Source: Amycolatopsis cihanbeyliensis (GTDB lineage Bacteria > Actinomycetota > Actinomycetes > Mycobacteriales > Pseudonocardiaceae). Taken from it: DNA of 64,000 bases. The position numbers and the translations under genes were made by a program. Below, in pieces: positions 42,025 through 50,796 of this stretch. Position 1 is the first letter of the stretch. Every line of letters starts with the position of its first letter. The stretch is from contig NZ_VFML01000001.1 in assembly GCF_006715045.1 (NCBI RefSeq), positions 1,240,001 through 1,304,000 of the forward strand, written 5' to 3'. The notes under the pieces were generated by a model. The model was given only the letters and a program-made list of their open reading frames with translations, was not told the DNA's origin and searched no databases.

Positions 42025-42987
42025 GTGAAGAGAGGAAACTGGGCTCGTGAACCGCAGGTGCTCCACCACGAGAGTCGCGCCGGGGCGATCAAAGTCGCCA
42101 GGCTGATCGAGCTGGGCGTGCCGTCGCGGACCGCCTATCGCCGGTGTGTACCCGGCGGGCCGTGGCAACGCCCACTGCCCGGCATCGTGCTGCTCAACAA
42201 CGGCCACCCCACCCGTAGGCAGTTGGTCGAAGCGGCGCTGCTCTATGCGGGCGAGGGAGCGATCGTCACCGGGGCTGAAGCCTGCAGGCGGCACGGGCTC
42301 ACCCACCTTCCCGACGACTCCTCGGTGCACCTGCTGATCCCTGAGGGGCACCGGATCAACAGCAGCGACTACGTGCTCATCGAGCGGACGATCCACCTCC
42401 CGCAGCCCACCATGCGAGACGGCGTGCCGCTGGCGCCGCTGGTCCGGGCCGTGCTGGACATCTGCCGACGACTCAGGGACTTCGATCTCGTACGCGCCCT
42501 GCTCGCCGAGGCGGTGCAGCGCGGCCGGGCCGATCCGTACCGGATCCAGGCCGAACTCGAGAACGGTTGCCAGCGCGGCACCGCCGTACCTCGCGACGTG
42601 CTCAGAAGCATCCTGCGCGGAGCGAGGTCTGTTGCCGAAGGCGACGCGATGCGGGTGTGGGAACGCACCGGCCTGCCCCCGTTCGAGTGGAACGTCGAAC
42701 TCCGCGACGACGCAGGCCGCTACATAGCGACCCCGGACGGCTGGTGCGGCGAGGTCGGCCTGGCGTGGGAGATCGATTCCTACGACTTCCACTTCGCACG
42801 AAAGCACTACTCGGACACGATCGAACGCAACTCGCGGTACAACAACGCGTGCATCACGCTCGTACAGACGTTGCCCACCAAGCTACGCAGCGATCCGCAG
42901 GCCGTCGCGAAAGAACTGATCGCCGCGTATCACACCGCCGCAGCACGACCCCGCCCCACCGTCCACACCATCACCCCAGCCCCGTAA
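42025..42987 (+). CDS. AbiEi-like/DUF559 (PD-(D/E)XK-type) protein
   Basis: 320 residues. The first about 90 residues form a winged-helix and transcription-factor-like part (LIELGVPSRTAYRRC, then RQLVEAALLYAGEGAIVTGAEACRRHGL) that resembles type IV AbiEi antitoxin-like proteins. The C-terminal part (YIATPDGWCGEVGLAWEID and onwards, then YDFHFARKHYSDTIERN) recalls the DUF559/Vsr-like nuclease fold, with D and E placed as in PD-(D/E)XK enzymes. The GTG at 42025 lacks a good ribosome binding site; GTG at 42058 is an alternative. The gene sits between 94-bp direct repeats. Function unproven. Confidence 0.6.
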   Translation: MKRGNWAREPQVLHHESRAGAIKVARLIELGVPSRTAYRRCVPGGPWQRPLPGIVLLNNGHPTRRQLVEAALLYAGEGAIVTGAEACRRHGLTHLPDDSSVHLLIPEGHRINSSDYVLIERTIHLPQPTMRDGVPLAPLVRAVLDICRRLRDFDLVRALLAEAVQRGRADPYRIQAELENGCQRGTAVPRDVLRSILRGARSVAEGDAMRVWERTGLPPFEWNVELRDDAGRYIATPDGWCGEVGLAWEIDSYDFHFARKHYSDTIERNSRYNNACITLVQTLPTKLRSDPQAVAKELIAAYHTAAARPRPTVHTITPAP

Positions 42988-43078
42988 CCGGGCCGTGCCC
43001 TGAACGTGGCGATCAGGACGCTAGACGTCGCGAACGGCACATCTGAGACATCTGACGTCCCGAAAGCCACGTTCAGGG
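42984..43078. repeat. 94-bp direct repeat, right copy, containing palindromic element C
   Basis: Positions 42984-43077 are identical to 41849-41942. The repeat includes the TAA stop of the DUF559-like gene, as the left copy includes the stop of the reductase gene. The palindromic element spans 42998-43078 with perfect 13-bp inverted ends. It lies 34 bp before the ROK gene start. Confidence 0.9.
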
Positions 43079-43111
43079 CTTTTCGCGCCGCGGGGGGCGA
43101 GATGATGGAAG

Positions 43112-44440
43112 ATGTCCAGCGTGCACGTGCCGCAGACGGGGCCGAATACCGCAGGCCCGACGCCCGACCATGTCGACAGCCTCGCCACCGTGCTCGACCT
43201 GGTCCGCTCCGGGACCGCCCGGACGCGGCCGGAGATCGGCAGGTACTCGGGGCTCGGCCGTACCGTGGTGACCCAACGGGTCAACGAGTTGAGCGCCTGC
43301 GGGCTGCTCGAGGAGGGTCCACTCGGCCCGTCCAGCGGCGGGCGAGCGCCGCGCGAGCTGCGCTTCCGCGCGCACGCCGGGGTGGTGCTCGCAGCGGAAC
43401 TCGGCGCCACCAGCGTCGGAGTCGGGGTGACCGACCTCGCCGGGCACGTGCTCGCCGAGCTCGAGGAGCCGACCGATATCGCGCTCGGGCCGGAGCAGGT
43501 GCTCGGGCACATCGAGGAGTTGTTCGACCGACTGCTCACCGACATCGGGGACGCCACGGGGGGCGCCGCCACCGCGGTCTGGGGCATCGGGATCGGCCTG
43601 CCTGGCCCGGTCGAGTTCGCCACCGGGCGGCCGAGCGCGCCGCCGATCATGCCCGGCTGGGACGGCTACCCGGTCCGGGACCGGCTGGCCGACCGGTTCG
43701 ACGCGCCGGTATGGGTGGACAACGAGGTGAACGCCATGGCGCTCGGCGAGCTCAGGGCGGGATCGGCCAAGGGGCAGTGGGACATCCTGTACGTCAAACT
43801 GGGCACCGGGATCGGCGCGGGTCTCGTCTCCGGCGGGCAGTTGCACCGCGGCAGCCAGGGCTGCGCCGGCGACATCGGCCACGCCGCGGTGAGCGAGGAC
43901 CCGACCGTGGTCTGCCGGTGCGGCAACACCGGTTGCCTCGAGGCGCTGGCCGGTGGGGCGGCGCTGGCCAGGGACGGGCTCGCCGCGGCAAGGGAGGGGC
44001 GCAGCCCGTTCCTTGCCGAGGTGCTCGGCACGAGCGGCACCATCCGCGCCGACGACGTGTCGCGGGCCGCGCAGGGCGGGGACCGGACCTCCGTCGAGTT
44101 GCTCACCCGGGCGGGCCGGCTGGTCGGCAGCCTGCTGGCCACGCTGGTCAGCTTCTACAACCCGGCGCTGGTGATCATCGGCGGCGGGGTCGCGGGCGCG
44201 GGTGACCTCCTGCTGGCCGCCATCCGCGAGTCGGTCTACCGGCGATCCCTCCCGCTGGCCACGCGGGAGTTGCGGATCGCCCGCTCCACGCTGTCCGACC
44301 AGGCGGGCCTGGTCGGTGCCGCGTTCATGGTCATCGACGAGCTGTTCACCCCGGAACGCCTCGCGCACTGGGTGGAGCCGGGTTCCCCAGCCGGGTTTCC
44401 CGGGCTGGTGGACATTCCGTTGCGCACGCCGCTGTTGTGA
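43112..44440 (+). CDS. ROK family regulator/sugar kinase-like protein
   Basis: 442 residues: an N-terminal helix-turn-helix (TRPEIGRYSGLGRTVVTQRV, about 40-60) and a ROK ASKHA domain. The kinase-like phosphate motifs (LAAELGATSVGVGVTDL; VKLGTGIGAGL) and the zinc motif CRCGNTGCLEA are complete. With the DNA-binding domain this is a NagC/XylR-type repressor that responds to a sugar or sugar phosphate. No sugar-uptake genes are adjacent, so the regulon is unknown. Confidence 0.9.
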   Translation: MSSVHVPQTGPNTAGPTPDHVDSLATVLDLVRSGTARTRPEIGRYSGLGRTVVTQRVNELSACGLLEEGPLGPSSGGRAPRELRFRAHAGVVLAAELGATSVGVGVTDLAGHVLAELEEPTDIALGPEQVLGHIEELFDRLLTDIGDATGGAATAVWGIGIGLPGPVEFATGRPSAPPIMPGWDGYPVRDRLADRFDAPVWVDNEVNAMALGELRAGSAKGQWDILYVKLGTGIGAGLVSGGQLHRGSQGCAGDIGHAAVSEDPTVVCRCGNTGCLEALAGGAALARDGLAAAREGRSPFLAEVLGTSGTIRADDVSRAAQGGDRTSVELLTRAGRLVGSLLATLVSFYNPALVIIGGGVAGAGDLLLAAIRESVYRRSLPLATRELRIARSTLSDQAGLVGAAFMVIDELFTPERLAHWVEPGSPAGFPGLVDIPLRTPLL

Positions 44441-44504
44441 GAGCCCTGTGAATCAGGCGACCGCTCGTTCCGGCCGCGCCGCGGATGTGGCCTAATCTTG
44501 GCCG

Positions 44505-45140
44505 ATGTCCCCACACGATCCCCAAGCCAGCCGGGTCTACGCCGGCCGTTCCGCGGCCGATCGCCGAGCCGAGCGCAGGGAGCGCTTGATGAGTGCCGGG
44601 CTGGAGCTGTTCGGAACCGAAGGCTACGCGGCCACCTCCATCGAGAAGCTCTGCGCGACCGCGGCGGTGTCCACCCGGAACTTCTACGAGGAGTTCACCG
44701 GGCGGGAAGCCCTGCTGATGGCGCTGCACGACCGGGTGATCGAGCGGGCGGTCGCGGCCGTGGCCGGGGCGTTCGCCACCGCGGGCGAGGAGGATCTCGC
44801 CGCCCGGATCGAGCTTGCCGTGCGCGCCTACATCACCACCACCGCCGAGGACCCGCGCTGGGCACGGCTGTCCTATGTGGAAACCGTAGGGGTGAGCGAC
44901 ACGGTCGAGCAGCACCGGCTGGACTGGCGGGACCGGTGGGTCGAGTTGCTCGTGGCCGAGGCGGAGCGGGCCGTCGCGCACGGCGACGCCGCCGAGCGCG
45001 ACTTCCGGCTGGGTGCCAGGGCACTGATCGGCGCGGTCAACGAGCTCGTGTACCACTGGTCGCGCCGGGGTGAGCAGACCCCGCTGGACGAGGTGATCAC
45101 CGAGATCGTCCGGCTGGCCGTCGCGGTCATCAAGTCCTGA
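44505..45140 (+). CDS. TetR family transcriptional regulator
   Basis: 211 residues. The N-terminal DNA-binding domain is typical: RERLMSAGLELFGTEGYAAT, then SIEKLCATAAVSTRNFYEEF with the recognition helix. The C-terminal ligand domain is helical and not further classifiable. Transcribed in the same direction as the ROK gene, 64 bp after it. It is a possible regulator of the monooxygenase operon at 38.4 kb, which has a TetR-like operator, but this is only a suggestion. Confidence 0.9.
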   Translation: MSPHDPQASRVYAGRSAADRRAERRERLMSAGLELFGTEGYAATSIEKLCATAAVSTRNFYEEFTGREALLMALHDRVIERAVAAVAGAFATAGEEDLAARIELAVRAYITTTAEDPRWARLSYVETVGVSDTVEQHRLDWRDRWVELLVAEAERAVAHGDAAERDFRLGARALIGAVNELVYHWSRRGEQTPLDEVITEIVRLAVAVIKS

Positions 45141-45371
45141 TAGCGCGTTCTGAACTGGACCTGACCAATCGCGGCGAGTGGAAGAACGCGCCCACCCGTC
45201 TCCCACCGCCACGCAAACGGAGGGCGCTCCGCGCCGCAGTGCTCAGCGGCGAACAGCCCACGAGCGGGGAGGCCGGGCGCATGACCTGCGAAGGTGCCCG
45301 TGGTGACGAGGTCCGAGCCCGGCCGAGTCGAACGCGTGCGCGCGTTGAGGAAAGGCACTGAGCCGCGCCGG

Positions 45372-46706
45372 TCAGCGCGGCAGGTCGGGCAGCGCCGGGT
45401 CGTCCAGCCAGGTCGTGAAGAACGTACCGAGGTCCACCCCGGCATGCTCGGCCGCGAGCGCGGTGAACCCCTCGGTGGTCACGGTCCCGTGCCGGTGCGT
45501 GGCGACCCAGTCCTTCAGCAGCGCGAAGAAGGTGCCGTCCCCGACGCGGTGGCGCAGCGCGTGCAGGGTCAGCGCGCCGCGCTTGTAGACCCGCCGGTCG
45601 AAGAGACCCGGCACACCGGGGTCGGCGATCCGGATGTCGGCGGGCTCGCCGCCGATCTCCGCGTGCCAGCGGCGGGCCAGCTCCGCCGCCGGCGGGCCGC
45701 CGGACTCCTCGGACCACAACCACTCGACGTAGGTGGCGAAGCCTTCGTTCAGCCAGATGTGCCGCCAGTCGGCCACGCTGAGGCAGTTGCCGAACCACTG
45801 GTGGGCCAGCTCGTGCACGACCAGCCGCTCGTGCGTACGCAGGCCGTCCACGTGGTTGGCACCGAACACCGACATGCCCTGCGCCTCGATCGGATCGTCC
45901 AGCTCGTCGTCGGTCACCACGACCTGGTACCCGCCGAACGGGTACGGCCCGAACAGGCGCTGCGCCATGTCCATCATCGCCCGCTGCCTGCCGAAGTCGT
46001 ACCGGGCCGCCTCGCGGAGCCGGGCGGGTGCCGCGGCCCGCTGCGGCACCGGCCCACCGGCGAGCTCCACGTCCACGTATTGTCCTATCTGGACACTCAT
46101 CAGGTAGGTGGAGCTGGGTTCGGGCCGCTCGTAGACCCAGGTGGTGGTGCTGGCCTGCCTGCCGCGGCCGGCAAGGTAGCCGGTCACCAGCACCGTGTAC
46201 GGGGAGGACGTGGTCACCGCGATCCGGTACGTGGCCTTGTCCGCGGGATGGTCGTTGCAGGGGAACCAGGACGGGGCCCCGACCGGCTGGCTGGCCACCA
46301 GCGCACCGTCGGTCAGCTCGTCCCAGCCGATGTCCCCCCACGGCCCGCCGAGCGGTTGCGGGTTGCCCACGTAGCGGACCTCCACCACGAACTCGGCCCC
46401 CGCGGCGAGGGCACGGGCCGGCTTCACCCGCAGCTTGTGCCCGTACCGGGTGAACCTGGCCGGCCGGGAGTCCACCAGCACCCGGCTGACCCGGAACCCG
46501 ACCAGGTCCAGGCTGAACCGCGAGAGCGACTGGGTGGCCGCCGCGGTGATCCTGGCCCGCGCGGACAGCCGGTTCGGTCCGATCCGGTAGTCCAGGTCCA
46601 GGTCGTAGTGCCGGACCCGGTATCCGCCGTTGCCGTGGTCGGGCAGGTAGGAGTCGCCGGAGGTTTCCGCGCCCTGCGCGGGCGGGGTGGCCTTCGGATG
46701 GGTCAC
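45372..46706 (-). CDS. M1 family aminopeptidase
   Basis: A 444-residue zinc metallopeptidase. The active site HELAHQWFGN is followed after 18 residues by the glutamate of NEGFATYVEW, the complete HExxH-18-E signature. The exopeptidase motif usually GAMEN reads QGMSVFG, so aminopeptidase specificity is altered or lost. It has only the N-terminal and catalytic domains; the large C-terminal domain of longer M1 enzymes is missing. The GTG start overlaps the stop of the Pls-like gene (GTGA at 46703-46706), so it is translated with it. Confidence 0.9.
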   Translation of the reverse strand: MTHPKATPPAQGAETSGDSYLPDHGNGGYRVRHYDLDLDYRIGPNRLSARARITAAATQSLSRFSLDLVGFRVSRVLVDSRPARFTRYGHKLRVKPARALAAGAEFVVEVRYVGNPQPLGGPWGDIGWDELTDGALVASQPVGAPSWFPCNDHPADKATYRIAVTTSSPYTVLVTGYLAGRGRQASTTTWVYERPEPSSTYLMSVQIGQYVDVELAGGPVPQRAAAPARLREAARYDFGRQRAMMDMAQRLFGPYPFGGYQVVVTDDELDDPIEAQGMSVFGANHVDGLRTHERLVVHELAHQWFGNCLSVADWRHIWLNEGFATYVEWLWSEESGGPPAAELARRWHAEIGGEPADIRIADPGVPGLFDRRVYKRGALTLHALRHRVGDGTFFALLKDWVATHRHGTVTTEGFTALAAEHAGVDLGTFFTTWLDDPALPDLPR

Positions 46707-49700
46707 CGGCGGCGCCCTCCCGGCCAGGCCGCGATCGGGTTGCCCAGCCAGCGGGAGTCGGCGGGCACGGCGTCTCCCCTGGTCACCAGGGACCCGGGGC
46801 CGACGGCGGTGCGGGCGCCGATGCTCGCGCCGGGCAGCACGATGCCGTGCGGCCCCAACGTGGCGCCCACCTCGAACTCGACGGTGTCCATGCTCATGAT
46901 CCGATCATGGAACAGGTGGGTCTGCACCACGCAACCCCGGTTGATCGTCGCGCCGTCGCCGATGCGCACCAGATCGGACTCCGGCAGCCAGTAGCTCTCC
47001 AGCCACACCCCGCGGCCGATCCGCGCGCCCATGCTGCGCAGCCAGGCCGGCAGCAGCGGGGTGCCACCGGCGAGGCCGGCCAGCCAGGGTACGGCGAGCA
47101 CCTCGACGAAGGTGTCCGCCAACTCGGCCCGCCAGACGAAGGAGCTCCACAATGGATGCTCCACCGCCCGGAACCGCCCGGCGAGCGACCATTTCGCCAC
47201 GGTGGTCACCGCGCAGGCCAGCGCCCCGGCCACGGCGAGCACCGCGCCGGACAGCAGCGCGGCAGCCCACAGACCGAGGGAGAGCTGCAGTGCCTGCAAC
47301 CCGAACAGCACCAGCACGGCCAGCGCCACCCCGCACATCACCGGCACGATCCGGCACAGCTCCACCACCGCGCGCGCCAGTTTCAGCCGCGCGGGCGGGG
47401 CGAAGGTACGGCTGGTGTCCGATGCCCCCGCCGCGCGGCGCAGCGGCATCGGCGGCATGCCGAGCCAGGACGAGCCCTTCTTGGCCTTGGCAGGGGTCGA
47501 GGACAGCACCCCGACCAGGCCGCGTTTCGGCACCGCCCGCCCGGCCGCGGTCATCCCGGAGTTGCCGAGAAAGGCCTGCTTACCGATCCGGGCGGGCGCC
47601 ACGTGCAGCCAGCCGCGCCCGAGCTGGTAGGTGGCGACCATGGTGTCGTCGGCGAGGAACGCCCCATCGGCGACCTTGGTCATCTTCGGCAGGGCCAGCA
47701 CGGTGGAGGCCTCGACGCCCCGCCCGATCCTCGCGCCGAGCAGCCGCAGCCACACCGGGGTGAACAGGCTGGCGTACAGCGGGAACAGGTCGTCCCGCGC
47801 CATGTCCATCAACCGCTCGGTCGCCCACACCTGCCAGGCCGCCCTGCCGTGCACAGGGTGATAGCCCTCGTGCATGCCGAGGCTCAGCGCGCGTACCCCG
47901 AGCAGCACCAGCAGGGCGTAGCAGCCGAAGTAGGCGAGCGTGGCCAGCGGCACCGCGGGCAAGGCGCCGGCCAGCGCCGCGCCGGGGGTCGACGCCCCGC
48001 TTACCGCGCTCGCCAGCACCAGCAACCCCGGCAGCGCCGCGACGGCGGGCAGCAGGCCCAGCAGCACCGAGGTCAACCCGTAGACCGCCGCCCACCGCCT
48101 CGACCGCGGGGGCCTGCTGGACGGCCACTTCAGCGCGTCCTTCTGCTGCCGGGTCGCCGGCGAGCCGGCCCAGCGCTGCCCGGCGGGCACCGCGCCACGC
48201 ACGGTGGAACCGGGGGCGATCTCCGCGCCCTTGCCCACCCTGGCGCCGGGCAACAGGGTGCTGCGGGCGCCGATCCGCGCCCCGGCGCCGATCCGGATCT
48301 TGCCGATGTGCACCAGGTCCCCGTCGACCCAGTAGCCGGAGAGGTCCGCCTCCGGTTCCACGGCGACACCCCGCCCCAGCTTGAGCATCCCGGTGACCGG
48401 CGGCGGGGCGTGCAGGTCGACGTCCTTGCCGACCTTCGCACCCAGCGCCCTGGCGTACCGGGTCATCCAGGCCGCCCCGGACACCGTGCCCGCGCCGCTG
48501 ACGTCGGCCAGCCGCTGTGCCGCCCACAAGCGCAGGTGCACCCGGCCGCCGCGGGGGTGGCTTCCGGGTCGCACCCCGCGCAGGAGCAGGCGCGCGCCGC
48601 AGGCGGACACGGCGATCCGGCCCGCCGGGCTGAACAGCACCAGCCAGGCCACCCCGAGCACCCACCAGGGGGTCGCGGGCGCCCAGCCGAGCTGGCCGAG
48701 GCCGGCCAGCAGGGTGGAAAGGGCCGCGGCGATCGTGGTCCAGCGCAGTCCGACCAGGGTGAGCAGGGGCAGCAACAGCGCGACCTGCAGCAGGCCGGTA
48801 CGCCGGGGAACGGGGGTGACCTCCCTGCGCTCGACCCGCGCATGGCCCGCGGCGTCCAGTTTCGCGGCCAGCGAGCCCAACCGCGGCTGCTGGTAGAGGT
48901 CGCTGACCGAGATCTGCGGGTAGCGGTCGCGGATGCGGGCGACGAGCTGAGCCGCGGTGAGGCTGCCGCCGCCGTGCGTGAAGAAGTCGGCCCGCGGGTC
49001 GGTGACCGGCACCCCGAGGATCTCCGCCCACAGGCCGGCCAGCCAGTCCTCGGTGGCCGAGAGCGCCTTCTTCGCCGTGCCGGCCTTGCCGGTCTTCGCG
49101 CCGGGCAACGGCCAGGGCAGCGCATCCCGGTCGACCTTGCCGGAGGTGCGGGTCGGCAGGTCCCGCACCACCGCGAGCAGTGGAACCAGTGCGGCCGGCA
49201 GCCGCCCGGCCAGTGCCGCGGTGGCGGCGTCGGTGTCGAAACCGGGCGCGGCGGCCACCACGTAGCCGACCAGGACCTGGTTGCCCGCCGGGGTGGTGCG
49301 GACCGCGGCGGCCGCGCCCGCGACTCCGGGCAGGGCCTGCAGCGCGGCGTCCACCTCGCCGAGCTCGATCCGCCGCCCGCCGAGTTTGACCTGGTCGTCC
49401 GCCCTGCCGGCAAAGACCAGCCCCTCGGCCTCGGCACGGACCAGGTCGCCGCTGCGGTAGGCGCGGGGCCAGCCGAGCGCGGGCAGCGGGGCGAACCTCT
49501 CCGCGTCCCTGGCCGGGTCGAGGTAGCGGGCCAGGCCGGCGCCGCCGATCACCAGCTCACCGGTCTCCCCCATGGCGACCGGCTCGCCCAGCTCGTCGAC
49601 CACGGCGAGCTGCCAGCCGATCAGCGGCAGCCCGATCCGCACCGGCCCCTCGCCGGTGAGCTGCGCGGCGCAGGCGACCACGGTGGCCTCGGTCGGGCCG

Positions 49701-50662
49701 TAGGTGTTCCACACCTCGCGGCCCTCCACCGCCACCCGCTCGGCCAGTTCCGGCGGGCAGGCCTCACCGCCGAAGATCAGCAACCGGATGTCCTCCAGCG
49801 CGTCCGCGGGCCACAGCGCGGCCAGGGTGGGCACCGTGGACACGATCGAGATCCGCTGGTCCACCAGCCATGCGCCGAGGTCGACCCCGGTGCGCACCAG
49901 GGAACGGGGCGCGGGCACCAGGCAGGCCCCGTGTCGCCAGGCCAGCCACATCTCCTCGCAGGAGGCGTCGAAGGCGACCGACAGCCCGGCCAGCACCCGG
50001 TCCCCGGGGCCGATCGGCTCCTCGGTGAGGAACAGCTCGGCCTCGGCGTCCACGAAGGCGGCGGCGGAGCCGTGCGTGACGGCGACACCCTTGGGTTTCC
50101 CGGTGGAGCCGGAGGTGAAGATGATCCACGCGTCATCGCAGGGCGCGGGCCGGGTCCCGCGACGGCGCGGCCCGGCGGGGGTGTCGCGGGGTGTGACCGT
50201 GCCGCCGTCGGTGAGCACGGCGCACACCGCCGCCTCGTCGAACACCAGCGCGGCCCGCCCCTCCGGGTCCTCGGCGTCCACCGGGACGTAGGCCGCCCCG
50301 GCAGCGAGCACCGCCAGCACGGCGACGTACAGCTCGGCGGTGCCGGAGGAGATCCGCACCCCCACCCGGTCGCCGACACCGATCCCGAGCGCGTCCAAGC
50401 GGCCCCGGACGGTCTCGACCTCCGCGGCGAGTGCCCGGTAGCTGAGCACGGTGTGGCCGTCGTCGATAGCCGCCGCGCCGGGGTGGCGGGCGGCGGTGCA
50501 GGCCAGGACGTCCAGCAGGGTCCGCTCGCTCGGGGCGAGCCCGGACCAGTACAGCGCCCGCTCATGGGACGCCACGGACGGGGCCGGAGTCAGGGTGGCT
50601 ACCCCGTTTACCGGCGGGAACAGCAGGTCAGCGGCTGGTCGCCGGTCCGCGGTGAGCGTCAC
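46703..50662 (-). CDS. Pls/PosA-type NRPS-like membrane synthetase, lysine-like A domain
   Basis: 1319 residues. Adenylation domain about 40-515: IIFTSGSTGKPKG (A3), YGPTEATVV (A5), YRSGDLVR (A7) and SGKVDR (A10). Carrier domain about 535-603 with the phosphopantetheine serine at about 567 (GGGSL). No condensation domain. The rest has several pairs of membrane segments alternating with left-handed beta-helix (hexapeptide) domains, the layout of epsilon-poly-lysine synthetase Pls and its relatives. By alignment with PheA the pocket residues read D-A-E-S-I-G-T-V, close to the lysine code DAESIGSV. Probable product: an amide-linked basic amino acid polymer or envelope modification. Confidence 0.85.
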   Translation of the reverse strand: MTLTADRRPAADLLFPPVNGVATLTPAPSVASHERALYWSGLAPSERTLLDVLACTAARHPGAAAIDDGHTVLSYRALAAEVETVRGRLDALGIGVGDRVGVRISSGTAELYVAVLAVLAAGAAYVPVDAEDPEGRAALVFDEAAVCAVLTDGGTVTPRDTPAGPRRRGTRPAPCDDAWIIFTSGSTGKPKGVAVTHGSAAAFVDAEAELFLTEEPIGPGDRVLAGLSVAFDASCEEMWLAWRHGACLVPAPRSLVRTGVDLGAWLVDQRISIVSTVPTLAALWPADALEDIRLLIFGGEACPPELAERVAVEGREVWNTYGPTEATVVACAAQLTGEGPVRIGLPLIGWQLAVVDELGEPVAMGETGELVIGGAGLARYLDPARDAERFAPLPALGWPRAYRSGDLVRAEAEGLVFAGRADDQVKLGGRRIELGEVDAALQALPGVAGAAAAVRTTPAGNQVLVGYVVAAAPGFDTDAATAALAGRLPAALVPLLAVVRDLPTRTSGKVDRDALPWPLPGAKTGKAGTAKKALSATEDWLAGLWAEILGVPVTDPRADFFTHGGGSLTAAQLVARIRDRYPQISVSDLYQQPRLGSLAAKLDAAGHARVERREVTPVPRRTGLLQVALLLPLLTLVGLRWTTIAAALSTLLAGLGQLGWAPATPWWVLGVAWLVLFSPAGRIAVSACGARLLLRGVRPGSHPRGGRVHLRLWAAQRLADVSGAGTVSGAAWMTRYARALGAKVGKDVDLHAPPPVTGMLKLGRGVAVEPEADLSGYWVDGDLVHIGKIRIGAGARIGARSTLLPGARVGKGAEIAPGSTVRGAVPAGQRWAGSPATRQQKDALKWPSSRPPRSRRWAAVYGLTSVLLGLLPAVAALPGLLVLASAVSGASTPGAALAGALPAVPLATLAYFGCYALLVLLGVRALSLGMHEGYHPVHGRAAWQVWATERLMDMARDDLFPLYASLFTPVWLRLLGARIGRGVEASTVLALPKMTKVADGAFLADDTMVATYQLGRGWLHVAPARIGKQAFLGNSGMTAAGRAVPKRGLVGVLSSTPAKAKKGSSWLGMPPMPLRRAAGASDTSRTFAPPARLKLARAVVELCRIVPVMCGVALAVLVLFGLQALQLSLGLWAAALLSGAVLAVAGALACAVTTVAKWSLAGRFRAVEHPLWSSFVWRAELADTFVEVLAVPWLAGLAGGTPLLPAWLRSMGARIGRGVWLESYWLPESDLVRIGDGATINRGCVVQTHLFHDRIMSMDTVEFEVGATLGPHGIVLPGASIGARTAVGPGSLVTRGDAVPADSRWLGNPIAAWPGGRRR

Positions 50663-50796
50663 ACACCCTCACAGGCTTCTCGTCGGGCCTGCCCACCCTG
50701 GATGCGGGCGCCCGGTGCGACCGACGAGCCTACGCGAAGGTGCACGCCGGGTCTCACCAGCGTCACACCGGAGTGTTCGGTCTCACGCCGAGGTCC

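Noticed and set aside
41863..43078. Insertion sequence or composite transposon
   Set aside because: There is no transposase, and the 94-bp repeats are direct copies carrying palindromic elements rather than IS ends; recombination between repeats explains the layout better.
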